Shown piece by piece: positions 34,786-45,349 of a stretch of 64,000 bases of DNA. This DNA comes from Opisthorchis felineus. Lineage: Eukaryota > Platyhelminthes > Trematoda > Opisthorchiida > Opisthorchiidae. Location of the stretch: contig SJOL01006493.1 of NCBI GenBank assembly GCA_004794785.1, positions 939,478-1,003,477 of the forward strand, written 5' to 3'. The notes below the pieces were generated by a model. The model saw nothing but the letters and a program-made list of their open reading frames with translations. It ran no database searches and was not told the DNA's origin. The translations under genes and the position numbers were made by a program. How positions within the stretch are numbered: the stretch's first letter is position 1; every line of letters begins with the position of its first letter.

Positions 34786-36297
34786 GTAAGCACCAGGTTT
34801 TTTCTTATGTGGCGAACAGAAATTATTTTTGTCTCTGAGTTACACGGAATAAGTTATGGGAAAGGATAGAAAAGTTGTCCGAGAAATAATGGGCGCATGC
34901 TTTTTCTTAGGTTGATCTTTTTTCTTGTCAGGTTTGCTGCTTTAAAATGTTATGTGAGCTGGTTTCCGAGGATACTCCGGAAAGTTTCCTGAGTTTCGGA
35001 GTAACTAATAATATTTGGTAAGTCAACCAGTCAAAGGCATTCTGTTTTTTTTACAATGAAAACCCCACTACCCATTTGAGAACTCAGTATTCTTCATAAA
35101 GCTGAGAGGCTGAGTTACGAAAAAAACTTCACACGGCCTCTTCTGTTCAACCATAACAGACAGCTCCGTAAGAAAATGCAGTATTGGGGAAGCAATATTC
35201 TACAAGCAATATTCTATAAGCCATAATGTACGTGTTTATCTTCTTTCATAACGAAAACTTTGTAACCACTATGGTTAAAAACGTAAGGTTCCGCTTCGGC
35301 CCAGTGCATGGAAGCTCTCGTGCTTTTTTATTGGTGGCTAACTGGAGTTGTATCGTACCTGATATCCCACAATAATGAAGCTTCATTACTGTTAAACAAT
35401 GTTCGCTTTCAAGTGGAAGATCTGTATACTCTAGAAGCACTAGCGTTCTCCGCTACTGTTACTGTCACTGCTGCTGCTGTTGATGATGATGATGCTCTAG
35501 GACCACTATGACTCGACGAGGCGATTGTTTTATCGTACAAACACTTTTATGGTAAAATGAGACTGACAGTTTTTCAGTTTATCCCGAGTTTCTTTGTTAT
35601 GGTATTCAAAATTTGAATGGAAAAATGTCACCCTACCTTAATATAGCAAGATTCAACGGCAAGATGGTTAGGGTGAACAAGTTTCTTAAAGCGAGGTGAC
35701 TTGTGGGCAGCTGCCATCCAGAATTTTCCTGAATCTGATTCTGTGTGATTCAGAGGCTAGTCGATTAAAAGTAGGTGCAGAGTAAGTCATAGTAGTAATT
35801 GGATATATGTTGGCATTCAGGAGTAGAAGTAAACGGTAATTTTAGCGTAGGCCCAAAGTCAAAGGAAAATAGCATCCGGCTTTGGGTACATTTTTCACCC
35901 CTTTGAACGGTTATTCTTTTAATAGCTTTAATGGAAACAGAAGTAAGTTTTATAGACCTTGAAATGCGAGATCCAGGTGTGCGCAGGGTAAACGGAAAGA
36001 TACGCTAAGAGTGAGCTAGCAGTTTTGATCTCCGGCTTACCGGACGAGTGCTTTATCTCCAGTTTGGATTTCTGGATTTTTATGGGGTCACACAAGAGAT
36101 TCACCAATCATGCTGATTGTTAGTTCCTTAGGTCAATTTGAAGGCCAAAGGGCCGGGTCGGCGTCAGCTAATTTGTAAGCTGCAGTCAGCGGTTCGTGTG
36201 CTCCCATACAAGATGGACTTGATCCTCATCCTTCAAGATCTATCAGCACGCTTGTTTTCCTGATTAGCGATATCTGCCTGTCAACCTAACTTTACAG
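34786..36297 (+). other. Alpha-tubulin intron 2
   Basis: 1.5 kb between donor GTAAGC and acceptor TAACTTTACAG. No repeat or coding remnant recognised in it. Confidence 0.8.
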
Positions 36298-36712
36298 ATG
36301 AAGTTCGTAATGGAACATATCGTCAACTGTTTCATCCAGAACAAATTATCACAGGCAAAGAGGACGCAGCCAACAACTATGCACGTGGCTACTACACCGT
36401 CGGTCGTGAGATGTGTGACCTAGTGCTTGATAGGATTCGAAAATCTGCAGACCAGTGCGATTCATTACAAGGCTTCTTCTTCTACAATGCGCTTGGCGGC
36501 GGCACTGGATCTGGTCTAACCGCACTGCTTATCGAACGACTTGTCGTAGATTATGCGAAGAAGGCCAAATTACAATTTCTGATCTACCCATCACCGTTGG
36601 TCTCCTCAGCTGTGGTGGAGCCGTACAACTCACTGATGACCACCCACACTACTCTGGAGCATACGGACTGCTCATTCCTGGTCGATAACGAGGCTATTTA
36701 TTACATGTGCCA
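36298..36712 (+). CDS. Alpha-tubulin, coding exon 3
   Basis: Continues the split Asp codon into [31 protein letters not shown], then the tubulin signature LGGGTGSGL (GGGTGSG phosphate-binding loop), [17 protein letters not shown] and DNEAIYYMC. Residue choices differ from mainstream alpha-tubulins ([10 protein letters not shown] for [25 protein letters not shown]). It ends in phase 2 before donor GTAAGT at 36713. Confidence 0.95.
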
Positions 36713-39044
36713 GTAAGTTGAACTACCTTTGAACTCCTTTTCAAAGGACATGAATTGAAAGGGCAATTTATCACTATGTCCTTAGGAGTAAACACAAGGG
36801 GAATAAAACGTGGTATACTTAGAGTGCTTTCAGTTGCCACAGTGTGCCTCGGTGGTACCACAGTCTAAAATGAAGTGTAACTTATATTTAGGAGTAATTT
36901 CCACCGCGTTTATGCACTGCTGCACTGGATATGACAGCAGTTAGATAAAGTAAGGTAAGGCATGATGGGGCATATGTGAGGTCTCGCGGTCGAGAATCAA
37001 GACTCTTTCAAAATCCCAAACTCTGGTGCCAAAAGAGAGATTACTGATGTGCGTTAGTAATAAGGTAATCCTGGAATTACCAGCTTTATGAAGGAGGACA
37101 ATATTATGCGTAAAAATTATGCGTTCGATCCGCCTTCCTTTTCACTTCAGAAAGTATGCTTAATCGTAGAATTGAAAGTTAGGAAACAAGGTGCTTGAAT
37201 TAAACTTCTGCAACTAGATGCGACAGAATTATTTGGTCACATGGTTCCATCTCGTTAAAGGTAAACACATCGGGTTGCACGCTTTTTTGAAAGCTAGGGG
37301 AACCACCACTGGCGATTAATCACCATCAAACTACCCAAAGTAGGAAAACCAGACTACAGCTGTAGACAGAAGACAGGAATTTGCATAAAATAAGGTAGAC
37401 GTAAGATGGTTGTTGTAGGTATTTGGTCTCGTCGTTAAAGCACAAACCACCCGAAGGTGGGCCCTTCGAAGAGAAGCAGTTTTCCGCCGAAGAAAGGTTA
37501 TTCCCAGGAAAGCCCGAAAGTTTTCTTTCATTAATTTCCTCTCCCCAGGAAAACACTATGTAGCCGAAGTGCGTCATGCAGCGAAAACGGGGAACACATG
37601 AGAGAGCGTCTCATGTCATAAAGTATTACTCCTCAGACGTTTTGAAATCCAAGTCTCTATGGAAAACATATCCACATATTTCAGTTAAACCCGTTTTCTC
37701 GTACTGATAGTGTTGGGCATACTCAACGCAATCATACGAAATAGAGCGAAGTCCACCACAGCTAATTTCTCCCCCACCCGACCGATGGTGTAAGGGCTCA
37801 GCATTCTGTTTTGAAAACTCGCGGTAAAGTCACCGATTGGGAACCGCACCTTTGGCTGACTGCATCGAAGTTTGCAGCTGCCGAGTTGTCCCGCTAGCTA
37901 AAGATGCTTATTATACAAGTTACGGCGACCCGGTGCCTACCTAAATAATGAATGAACGAATACATAAACATATTAGAAATCCAAAGGTCGATTTCTAACC
38001 GGAAATTACAGAGTATACAACCGCCTCACGTGGACCAGACCAGACGCAAAGTCTTGCTCAAATATTTTTGATAAACAAATTCCTGGCCTAAATCATGTGA
38101 GCATGGATCCAGGATAGGTGAACAAACAGGGTCTTGTCCTTGTGCCGAGTCTAGAAATTGAGGGAATGTCAACTTGGGGCCACAGTTGATTGGATGTTTG
38201 ACTACAGAAGAAGCGCGGAGATGTAGAATGACGGCGGCTGGATTGATTCAGGCTGTTCTTTTATTCACACGAATTAGGATTCCTCCCAGTTCTTCCTATA
38301 TAGATATCACAAAAACCGCCGGTTGATGGACTGAGTGCCGTTTGATGTAGGGAATACTTGTGGATTAGCTGTATTGGCACATTCTTGGCCTTTAACAGCA
38401 AAAGTAGCTGTGATTTTGTTTGTGTTCTTTTGTGTGCTGTGCTTACGTTCCTCTTCACGCCACTGGTGACCCCATACCCCATGCATGGCAGATGAAGAAG
38501 CAGTGACTTATTCTCTGTAGTTAAGTCCACCTCGAGGGTGAGTTCTATTATGGAGCGAAATAACCCTTTCCAGATAATTGTCTTCTTTCTTCAGGGTGTC
38601 CGTAAGGATCTACACTTCGTTGTTATATACTTCAGGTTCGCAGATTTGTCTGCCTCTACTAAGCAAAGTAAGTACCAGTAAGCTCTTGTATCGTCTTAGA
38701 CAGCAGTTGAGTCCTAGTAATCTTCAGTCTGCGTAATTTTATGATGGGCCGGATGACTGATCGTCTCATCTGGTCAGTCGGTCTATGAGGTTAAGGGCAT
38801 TATTGTCCTCGAATTAATGAGTGGGGTAGGTGCTTTGATGAAATCATCTGAGGACGGAAAGCATTTCTGCCGTCTGAAGAGCAATCGCGAAAACGACCAT
38901 ACGGTTGAAACTGATGTACGTGACGCGTTACTTCTATTTCCACCCTCGCCTTGAACCGGTCATTCAGAATTTGGCCATAATTTGCCCATATTAAACTTGC
39001 TGATACTTCGAACCTTGAAAATAGACTAAATAGACTATTACATT

Positions 39045-39285
39045 GGTTGTTGGTCTGTTCCCCGAGTTTGTCAGTTGGATTGCAAACTTCTCATCACCAA
39101 CTGAGGTGATATTGTCATTGTTATTAGATACTGTTACTAGATACTGTTAGAAACTATCTAAGCACATGCAGAAGAGGAGGAATTAACCCACTCAACACCG
39201 CATTGACAATGTCACCTCGATTCGTGCTGAAACGTTTGCAATCCAACTGCCAAGTTCGGCGAACAGAACAACGAACAAGCAGCTC
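39045..39285. repeat. Foldback element, degenerate
   Basis: GTTGGTCTGTTCCCCGAG...GATTGCAAACTTCTCATCACC at 39045-39095 is the inverse of GTGCTGAAACGTTTGCAATCC...GTTCGGCGAACAGAACAAC at 39220-39275. Same family as 30593-30853, with a diverged centre. Confidence 0.7.
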
Positions 39286-40439
39286 ACCCCAGCTACCTGT
39301 ATTTCGTAACTATCACATTTTTTGTACAGAGCCAATTAAGGTCCTTAATCGGGCTTGGAACCGGGGTGCTATTCGAGCAATTCATAATGTAGTCACAGAT
39401 AAAATCAACCGTTTCTTCCAGAGGAAATTTTGTACACAAGGCCCGAACGTCGAGAGAAGACAATGGAATGAGAAATGTCAATCGAATCCAGCATAATTAA
39501 CCTACCCACTCGGTCGACTACAACACTTAAATCAGATGAACACCCGTGCGATTTATACCCGCTAAATTGGACTTAACTCTGTATATACACTACTGTCTGA
39601 ATTCACAACCGGTAGCTAAACAACTGTAGCAACGTTCGCTAGCGATTTCTGTGTCCAGGTCAATATTTGATGAATAGAGTTAACTCGGTCTTTTACTTTT
39701 TTAAACAGAGATTTCCTGCCTCTGTTACACATCCTTGCTTTGTAAGACTGTAGTTGAACGGACTCCTCCGGCTCTACAAAGATGACGTTTGATCTAGAAC
39801 TGCCCCGGGACAGTTTTACAAACTTGTGAGAAATCAGAAGTTATCAGTGAGGACTACTTTTGCATATCTTGAAGCTGGGAAAGCTTCTGGAAAATCAACA
39901 TTGTTTTGCCAAACCCCTGAACGATTCGTTTTTTGAGGGGAAATTATAAAAAACGAGGTCGGAATCCGTGCGCACCCTTTAGTGTGGCCTCGCACTTCCA
40001 CTCCAGTTGCCCAAGTTTCCTGGTGATGTTATGAAACACATCCACGTAATTTACTCGTCCTCAGACTGAGTCATTGTCACTTGGCTTGAAGTTCAGGCTC
40101 CCACCAAGAGAAGAGGACAAGGTTGACACTGAAACTCAATTTGAATTCATGTCATCATCATCAGCAGCAGCTGTAACAACCGCGTACTTGTTGTACAGTG
40201 GTTTTAGCTGCCACAGTTTTACTCACCGACGATTTGGGGAGGTGGGGTAGATGGCTGCACATCGGAGGCGATAGCTGTGTGTCGTGGACTGTAATTGGGG
40301 AGAATGAATTCATGTACGGTCAGGTGAAGGTGTTAGCTACAACTTCTGATAATTTAGGTCGCTTTCGAGCTAAACTAGTATATATTTCGTTTCAGTATGT
40401 ATCAGCAGCGATGCAACAATAGATTTCCCTGCATGCGGA

Positions 40440-41760
40440 TCATCACAAAGCGATAAAGAGCCAAGTGAATGCGCCATCTGGTGTCCCTTCATCTGTACTA
40501 GTGTTCAAGTGTCAAAAGCAAAGTTGACTATCTCGAGAAAATGGGTATGGTTCTCGCAAACAATCTAAATTTCAAAGCTGGTGGTGCTGTTGACAAAAAC
40601 CTGTTGACAATGAAATTACAAGCAAGCTCCAGACATTGAAGCTCTGCAGATAAACCTACGAGGCCTAGTGAGATATATGAAATCACTCAGTCAGTGACCG
40701 CAAGTATGAAAGGCTTAACGCAAAGGTGCCTGTTGGCTTGTGAACATCCTAAACTCTGCGAAAATGGTCTCCTCACACTGTTTAAAGGACTCCCTCGAGC
40801 TTGCCGATATCCTGAGAGGTATTACGATGAGTTCCGAAAAATCGTCCTCTGTTCCATCCTTACTAATATTCCTCTTCGTGAGACAGTCCAATTTCCGGGC
40901 GTCAAAAACTTGCAGGTCTACTGGTTAAATATTTGAAGGACAGTTTCGCTGTATGCGGACAATGTCCAGTTTGAGTTCGAAGGTTGCCTGTGCAGGAAAG
41001 TTGATGGTATGGAAATTCGTAGCCCTCCAGGTCCCACACTAGCAGGCTTCCCAGGGATGCTCGACGGGTAAGCGTCAGATAGCATTTCTCCGTATGTTGG
41101 AGACTGTTATTTATTACTGATGAAAAGACATCTTGATAAGTTATGTAATATCCCGAACTCTCTTCATGCAAACCTGTTTGTAACCTATGGACAGGAGTTA
41201 CAAAATAGTTTACCCTTTTTGGATATACTTGTGAGCAGGCGTGTCGAGGTGTCCCTTAAACAGGCGAAGCGGGTGATGCCAACACTTTTGCAGCTTTGTA
41301 CCGGCAGTGTGCAAGTGAGGGCTGGTCAAAACCCTGCTTTACATGACTAGGCAAATTTATGGTGCAACTAGATTGGAAGAGGAAAACGATTTTTTCAGAG
41401 AGACGTTGACTGCTAGCGGATATTCTGAAGGCTTCATCGGCATATAGTTCTGTTCCTCCTCCAAGGACCAAGGTGCGGGATGCGAAAAAGAAAGGTATTT
41501 CGTATTTCTGCAGTTCCAAGGAGATCATTCGGCTAGTGGATTTGGCCTTGAGACGAGTTTACAGCGCAGCACAGCTACACATAATACAGACTACTCGGTG
41601 GATTACTCTTCCAAATCTCAACCGTAATTCGTCGGATTTCTGGCCGTTCACGTAGTTTACCAGTTCCTTTGCAGCGGCCGGAACACTTGCATCGACAGGA
41701 CAGACCGGCGTCTATCAGAATACACAGCTGAACACCTTCAGGTCTATAGCACTCTCATTT
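40440..41760 (+). pseudogene. Penelope-like element, RT and GIY-YIG remnants
   Basis: In order on the + strand and across frames: KSQVNAPSGVPSS, a helical N-terminal stretch (LELADILRGITMSSEK at about 40795), SILTNIPLRETVQ at 40858 (RT motif usually SLFTNIPL), LPFLDILVSRRVEVSL at 41209 (end of the RT palm), and KKKGISYFCSSKEIIRLVD at 41480. Finally, VVYQFLCSGRNTCIDRTDRR at 41655 corresponds to the GIY-YIG core (..C.CG..YIGRT.RRL). Frameshifts separate each block and the YVDD box is missing. It is a decayed, internally deleted copy in the same orientation as the host gene. Confidence 0.75.
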
Positions 41761-41955
41761 GTATAGTTATTCTCCTGTCCTGGTACAATTATTCTAGTGA
41801 GTCCACACCAAAGGGGGAAGGGCTGCACTCGAGTTTCGTTCTTACTGGAGCTCATCAGTAGTACATACCCTTGCTCATGTCGGGACTTGAATTCCGGACA
41901 TCTAACATGAGAGGCGAGCGTGTTACCACTACTCCACCTGCGAACGCTGGACTCA
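41745..41955 (-). mobile_element. tRNA-derived SINE with inactive hammerhead
   Basis: Minus strand: a tRNA-like head GGTGGAGTAGTGGTAAC (box A, 41938-41922), AATTCAAGTCCCGACATGAG (box B, 41892-41873), then CTGATGA (41858-41852), stem II GCTCCAGTAAGAAC and GAAA (41837-41834). The position before the cut is G (GUG instead of GUH), and stem I is broken, so cleavage is not expected. The tail TTTGGTGTGGACTCACTAG is shared with the + copy at 42050-42250. Confidence 0.8.
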
Positions 41956-42049
41956 TCTTAATTTTCACGTCTGAGCAGGCGAACTTGTTCACGCTCGGGT
42001 GATGCGATTGGTTTGCCTAAAGCCTCAGAGGTGAAAATTCCGGTGTGCC

Positions 42050-42250
42050 CAGGGTGCGCTGGTGGAGCAGTGGTAACATGCTCGCCTCGTATGTCAGATG
42101 TCAGGAGTTTAAGCACCGGCACCGCCAGGGATGTGCACTGCTGATGACCTCTAATAAGAGTGAAACTCTAGTCCAGTGACTCCCTCTTTGGTGTGGACTC
42201 ACCAGAATAGTTGCTCCAGGACAGGTGGACGACTGTTCAAAATTGAGAGG
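42050..42250 (+). mobile_element. tRNA-derived SINE with intact hammerhead ribozyme
   Basis: Box A region GGTGGAGCAGTGGTAACATG at 42060-42079, box B-like GAGTTTAAGCACC at 42105-42117, ribozyme at 42136-42178, and the tail CTTTGGTGTGGACTCACCAG. The layout (Pol III promoter, hammerhead, short tail) is that of the schistosome Sm-alpha SINE. About 100 bp away is the inverted copy at 41745-41955, so read-through tubulin pre-mRNA could fold the two into a hairpin. It lies in the tubulin intron in the sense orientation, so the ribozyme would also be present in the pre-mRNA. Confidence 0.82.
42136..42178 (+). ncRNA. Hammerhead ribozyme, complete fold
   Basis: Stem I CACTG (42136-42140) with CAGTG (42174-42178), five Watson-Crick pairs; CTGATGA 42141-42147; stem II CTCT/AGAG with AATA loop (42149-42160), flanked by a C-U instead of the usual G-C at 10.1/11.1; GAAA 42162-42165; stem III C-TCTA-G (42166-42171); U 42172 pairing with A 42165; cleavage predicted after C 42173 (GUC). 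All invariant core residues are present. The one-pair stem III suggests weak cleavage as a monomer and better cleavage as a dimer. Confidence 0.8.
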
Positions 42251-43166
42251 TATGAACATGAATTCTACAAACCCTGCAACATCCACTGATTTCTCCAAGC
42301 ATTTTCGCAGCTGTTTCCCTGCTCCATCTGTGGTCAGGAGATTACTGCAAACGATTCTCCAGGTAGATCCGAAATCTTTGTTCGGAGTGTTGTTCCTGGA
42401 CTGGAAGCCAAAGCATCTGTCGATCAGCCAGCCTATTTTAATCGAGATTCACAAACCAGCTTAGAGTGTGCTTTTAGCTGATGTGGTTCTGGTTACGTGC
42501 CACTTGCGTGGACACTTCACTATCTGTCTGTTCAAATTTGCTGCTAATCCAGTTTTATTCATGACCTGTATGTTTTACGTCTCTCGTCCGATGAGAATAA
42601 ATGAAATATTGACAAACCACGATCCACAATTTCTATCTGCACTGACGCGATGAATAAAGAGGACTGTATGTTTTTCACGCACAGATCAGGAGTACTTTTC
42701 GTCTTGATCTGCTAACTTCCTGCAGAAATTTTTGGACACATTGGTGATGGCGAAAAATGAATTCTGAAGTAGTTGCAATCGAAAGGCTTGGTGACTTCTG
42801 CTAAAACGAGTAAAAAGAAGATTGCACCTTTTGGAGGATGTAAATATTCCCTATAATATATATTGTATTGCATCCTGGGAGATTTTCTATAAACGGGGCC
42901 ATCCTATCGAAGAAATACTGTGGTTTCCTGGGATCACTTCCTTCACTATCTCCTCTTCTGTGAGGAAATCCCCCGTTGGGATTCTACAGTAAGTATACAA
43001 CATCATAGATCACTGGAGTACCTAACATAGGAGACTCATGGTGATACATATGCATCCATCTAGATGTCTGCGTCTTTCCCATCGTAATTTGTTTTCTACA
43101 TAATTTACGAAGGAAATTGAAACGATGATAAGTCTTCCAAAACTTAATGGTTGTAAACATTTTCAG

Positions 43167-43854
43167 AGCCAACTTGGAGTTAATGAAGCCAGGTTTACCG
43201 AACCTTAACCGTCTCATTGGTCAAGTGGTCAGTTCCATCACCGCCTCAATGCGGTTTCCAGGTAGCTTGAATGTGAATCTACAAGAATTCCAAACAAATC
43301 TGGTTCCATATCCACGAATTCATTTTCCTCTCTCATCGTATGCTCCACTTCTACCGGTCTCTCAACAATTCAATCGTGAAATCTCGGCCGCCCGGCTGTT
43401 AGTCAAATGCTTCCGCCCACAGGCCTTGATGGTGACATGTAACCCACGTCATGGAAAATACATGGCCTGCTGTGTACTTTGTCGAGGTAATGTAAGTGGT
43501 CAAGAAGTCCAAGATGCAGTAATAAAGGTCAGGAAACAACGAACAGTTAAGTTTGTCGATTGGTGTCCAACAGGATTTAAAGTCGGAGTTAATACACAGC
43601 CGCCAACTGCCGTGCCTGGTGGTGATCTGGCCAAGGTAAACCGGTCAGTGTGTACGATCAGTAACTCGACGGCAATCGCAGAAGCTTGGGCCAGGTTGAA
43701 CCACAAATTTGGCCTGATGTACGCTAAACGATCGTTTGTACACTGGTACGTGGGTGAAGGTATGGAAGAAAATGAGTTCACAGAAACCAAGGAGAACCTA
43801 ATTGCGTTGGAAAAAGATTATGAAGAAGTCGGGATGGAAACTAACCTAAATTGA
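43167..43854 (+). CDS. Alpha-tubulin, coding exon 4 (C-terminal half)
   Basis: Starts after TTTTCAG and completes a Gln codon, then [20 protein letters not shown]. It includes the alpha-specific catalytic Glu in [84 protein letters not shown] and EKDYEEVG, then METNLN and TGA at 43852-43854. Together the four exons encode 437 residues, against about 450 for ordinary alpha-tubulins. The Glu-rich tail and terminal Tyr are missing, so the product cannot be polyglutamylated or detyrosinated there. It is a structural alpha subunit that should pair with beta-tubulin and supply the GTPase-activating Glu. Divergence and missing tail suggest a tissue-restricted isotype. AATAAA at 44318-44323 is a possible poly(A) signal. 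Confidence 0.95.
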
Positions 43855-44480
43855 AAGTAAGTTTTCCCGTCGTCTAGACGGCTGAGGCGTTTGCACCCTT
43901 TCAGTCTATAAGGTCGTCTTCCACTTGTTCCAAGTTCTGCTCAGAGGTAGATGTCAATTAGTAGGACTAACTCAGGAACCTGCTGAAATGCATGATGACA
44001 CTGTCTGCAAAGGTAGAGGGTTTTCTCCAAACAAAATAATCCAGACTACTAGGAAACCAAATAAGTAGTTGATCTTTTGAAACGGCTTGGTTAGAGTTGT
44101 TTCGCGGTTTACTGATGCAGTTTTCAGCTTATATTCCCACGGTTCTTCTACGATATTCGCCTTTTGGGGAAAACACGCCTCTATGGTTCCACCTTTATAT
44201 TCCTTGTGAGTGGCAGTTCATCAACCCCAAGGTTATATAGGAACACTACAAGGTTAGCTTGATCTACAAATCTGACAATCAAACCAGGCTGTTTCTGGTC
44301 AGTTAAGGAAGTGGAATGAAATAAATCACTTACTGGAGAGTAGACTTACACATGTGGACTGTTCTAACTTTACGAGTGCATACAGGGTGACGATTGTATG
44401 CCTTATACCGTGTCCCCTGAAATACTCCCAACATCCTTCCATACGTCGAGTCCTCATGAGCACTTTCAAAAACAGGCAGT
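43855..44480 (+). other. 3' flank of alpha-tubulin
   Basis: Probable 3' UTR followed by intergenic DNA; AATAAA occurs at about 44318. Nothing else recognised. Confidence 0.4.
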
Positions 44481-44484
44481 TTAA

Positions 44485-44670
44485 TTGAAGTAAGACAGTA
44501 CTCACAGGATTTCTGAAAACTCTTTGACAGCGCATGACCACTTTCCCTCACTTGGGGCCTATTGGGTAGGCGTAGCCCCGAGTTTCCGTAAGCCCTATGT
44601 TTGATTTCGACACAAAAGTATGCACAAGTGGTGAAGTGCACTCACTTGCAAACAAAAGACCGAGCTGAAT
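44485..44670 (-). repeat. Degenerate ribozyme repeat plus arm fragment
   Basis: On the minus strand: AAACTCGGGGCTACGCCTACC, CCAATAG in place of CTGATGA, GCCCCAAGTGAGGG, AAAGTGGTCATGCGCTGTC. All positions align with copy A but the core is destroyed. It is flanked by CACTCACTTGCAAAC arm sequence at 44640. Confidence 0.55.
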
Positions 44671-44959
44671 ATCCGACAACAGTGCAGCTTTGCCTAAAGA
44701 TGACCGATCAGAGTATTAGGGACCAAAAATAACTGTCATGCTTTACGGCGGGATGTTCTGTCCATCCGTTTTGACTCAATAATTGCGAGGAAAAAACAAA
44801 TCTTTGCTGCGTGGCTGAGTGTGTGAGTCGAATTTCGGAAAATGGAGTCGACGGTAGAACACGAGTTGCGTGGTCCCGCTTTAAATCTTTAATTCACTCC
44901 GCATTACAGCGTTTTAATTCTTGCATAATCTGCATTTGCAAGCGTACTGTCTATGAGTT

Positions 44960-45081
44960 TGAACATTCAATCAGACTGTCACTCTATGGCTTTAAATATA
45001 ATTAGACGAACCTTATGGTTGTACGGCAGTGAAGCATCAGTGTCAACACTGATGTTGCTGTCTTTGATGATGATGATGATG
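44960..45081 (+). repeat. Retroelement 3' tail ending in a (GAT)n run
   Basis: TTATGGTTGTACGGCAGTG, AAGCATCAGTGTCAACACTG, then (GATGAT)n at 45066-45081. The same sequence in reverse lies at 47700-47757, just 3' of the minus-strand RTE-like copy. Short-tandem-repeat tails are usual for RTE elements, so this may be a 5'-truncated insertion. Confidence 0.55.
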
Positions 45082-45349
45082 AACAGTCGGTCATATCCTG
45101 ATAGAGTACTACCGTCACTCTTGTGTAGAAAAGTTTCGATCACATGAAGCTTCCAAAGTGTCCTATTTGATCGGATTGAAAACATAAAGGGCTACTGAAA
45201 TGAAGTCAAGCGATAGTTGTTTCCAACATTAGACGGACTAATACGGGCTCCCCATTACAGAAGATAGTTTAGATGGATTTGTGACCGCAGCTTCCCCCCA
45301 AAGATGTTAATCCACGACAAACACAATCACTCTGTTCTTCAGTTTGAGT

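Larger units (their letters stand above)
36713..43166 (+). other. Alpha-tubulin intron 3 (6.45 kb, retroelement-filled)
   Basis: Bounded by GTAAGT and a TTTTCAG acceptor at 43160-43166. Inside are a foldback unit (39045-39285), a Penelope-like fragment (40440-41760) and two inverted hammerhead SINEs (41745-42250). The stretches 36730-39040, 39290-40440 and 42260-43160 show nothing else recognisable; CATCATCATCAGCAGCAGC at about 40150 is a short simple repeat. Confidence 0.85.

Noticed and set aside
38221..38475. LTR followed by a tRNA-Trp primer-binding site (CTGGTGACCCC)
   Set aside because: The poly(A) signal orientation (TTTATT) contradicts the PBS orientation and no partner LTR or pol sequence was found.
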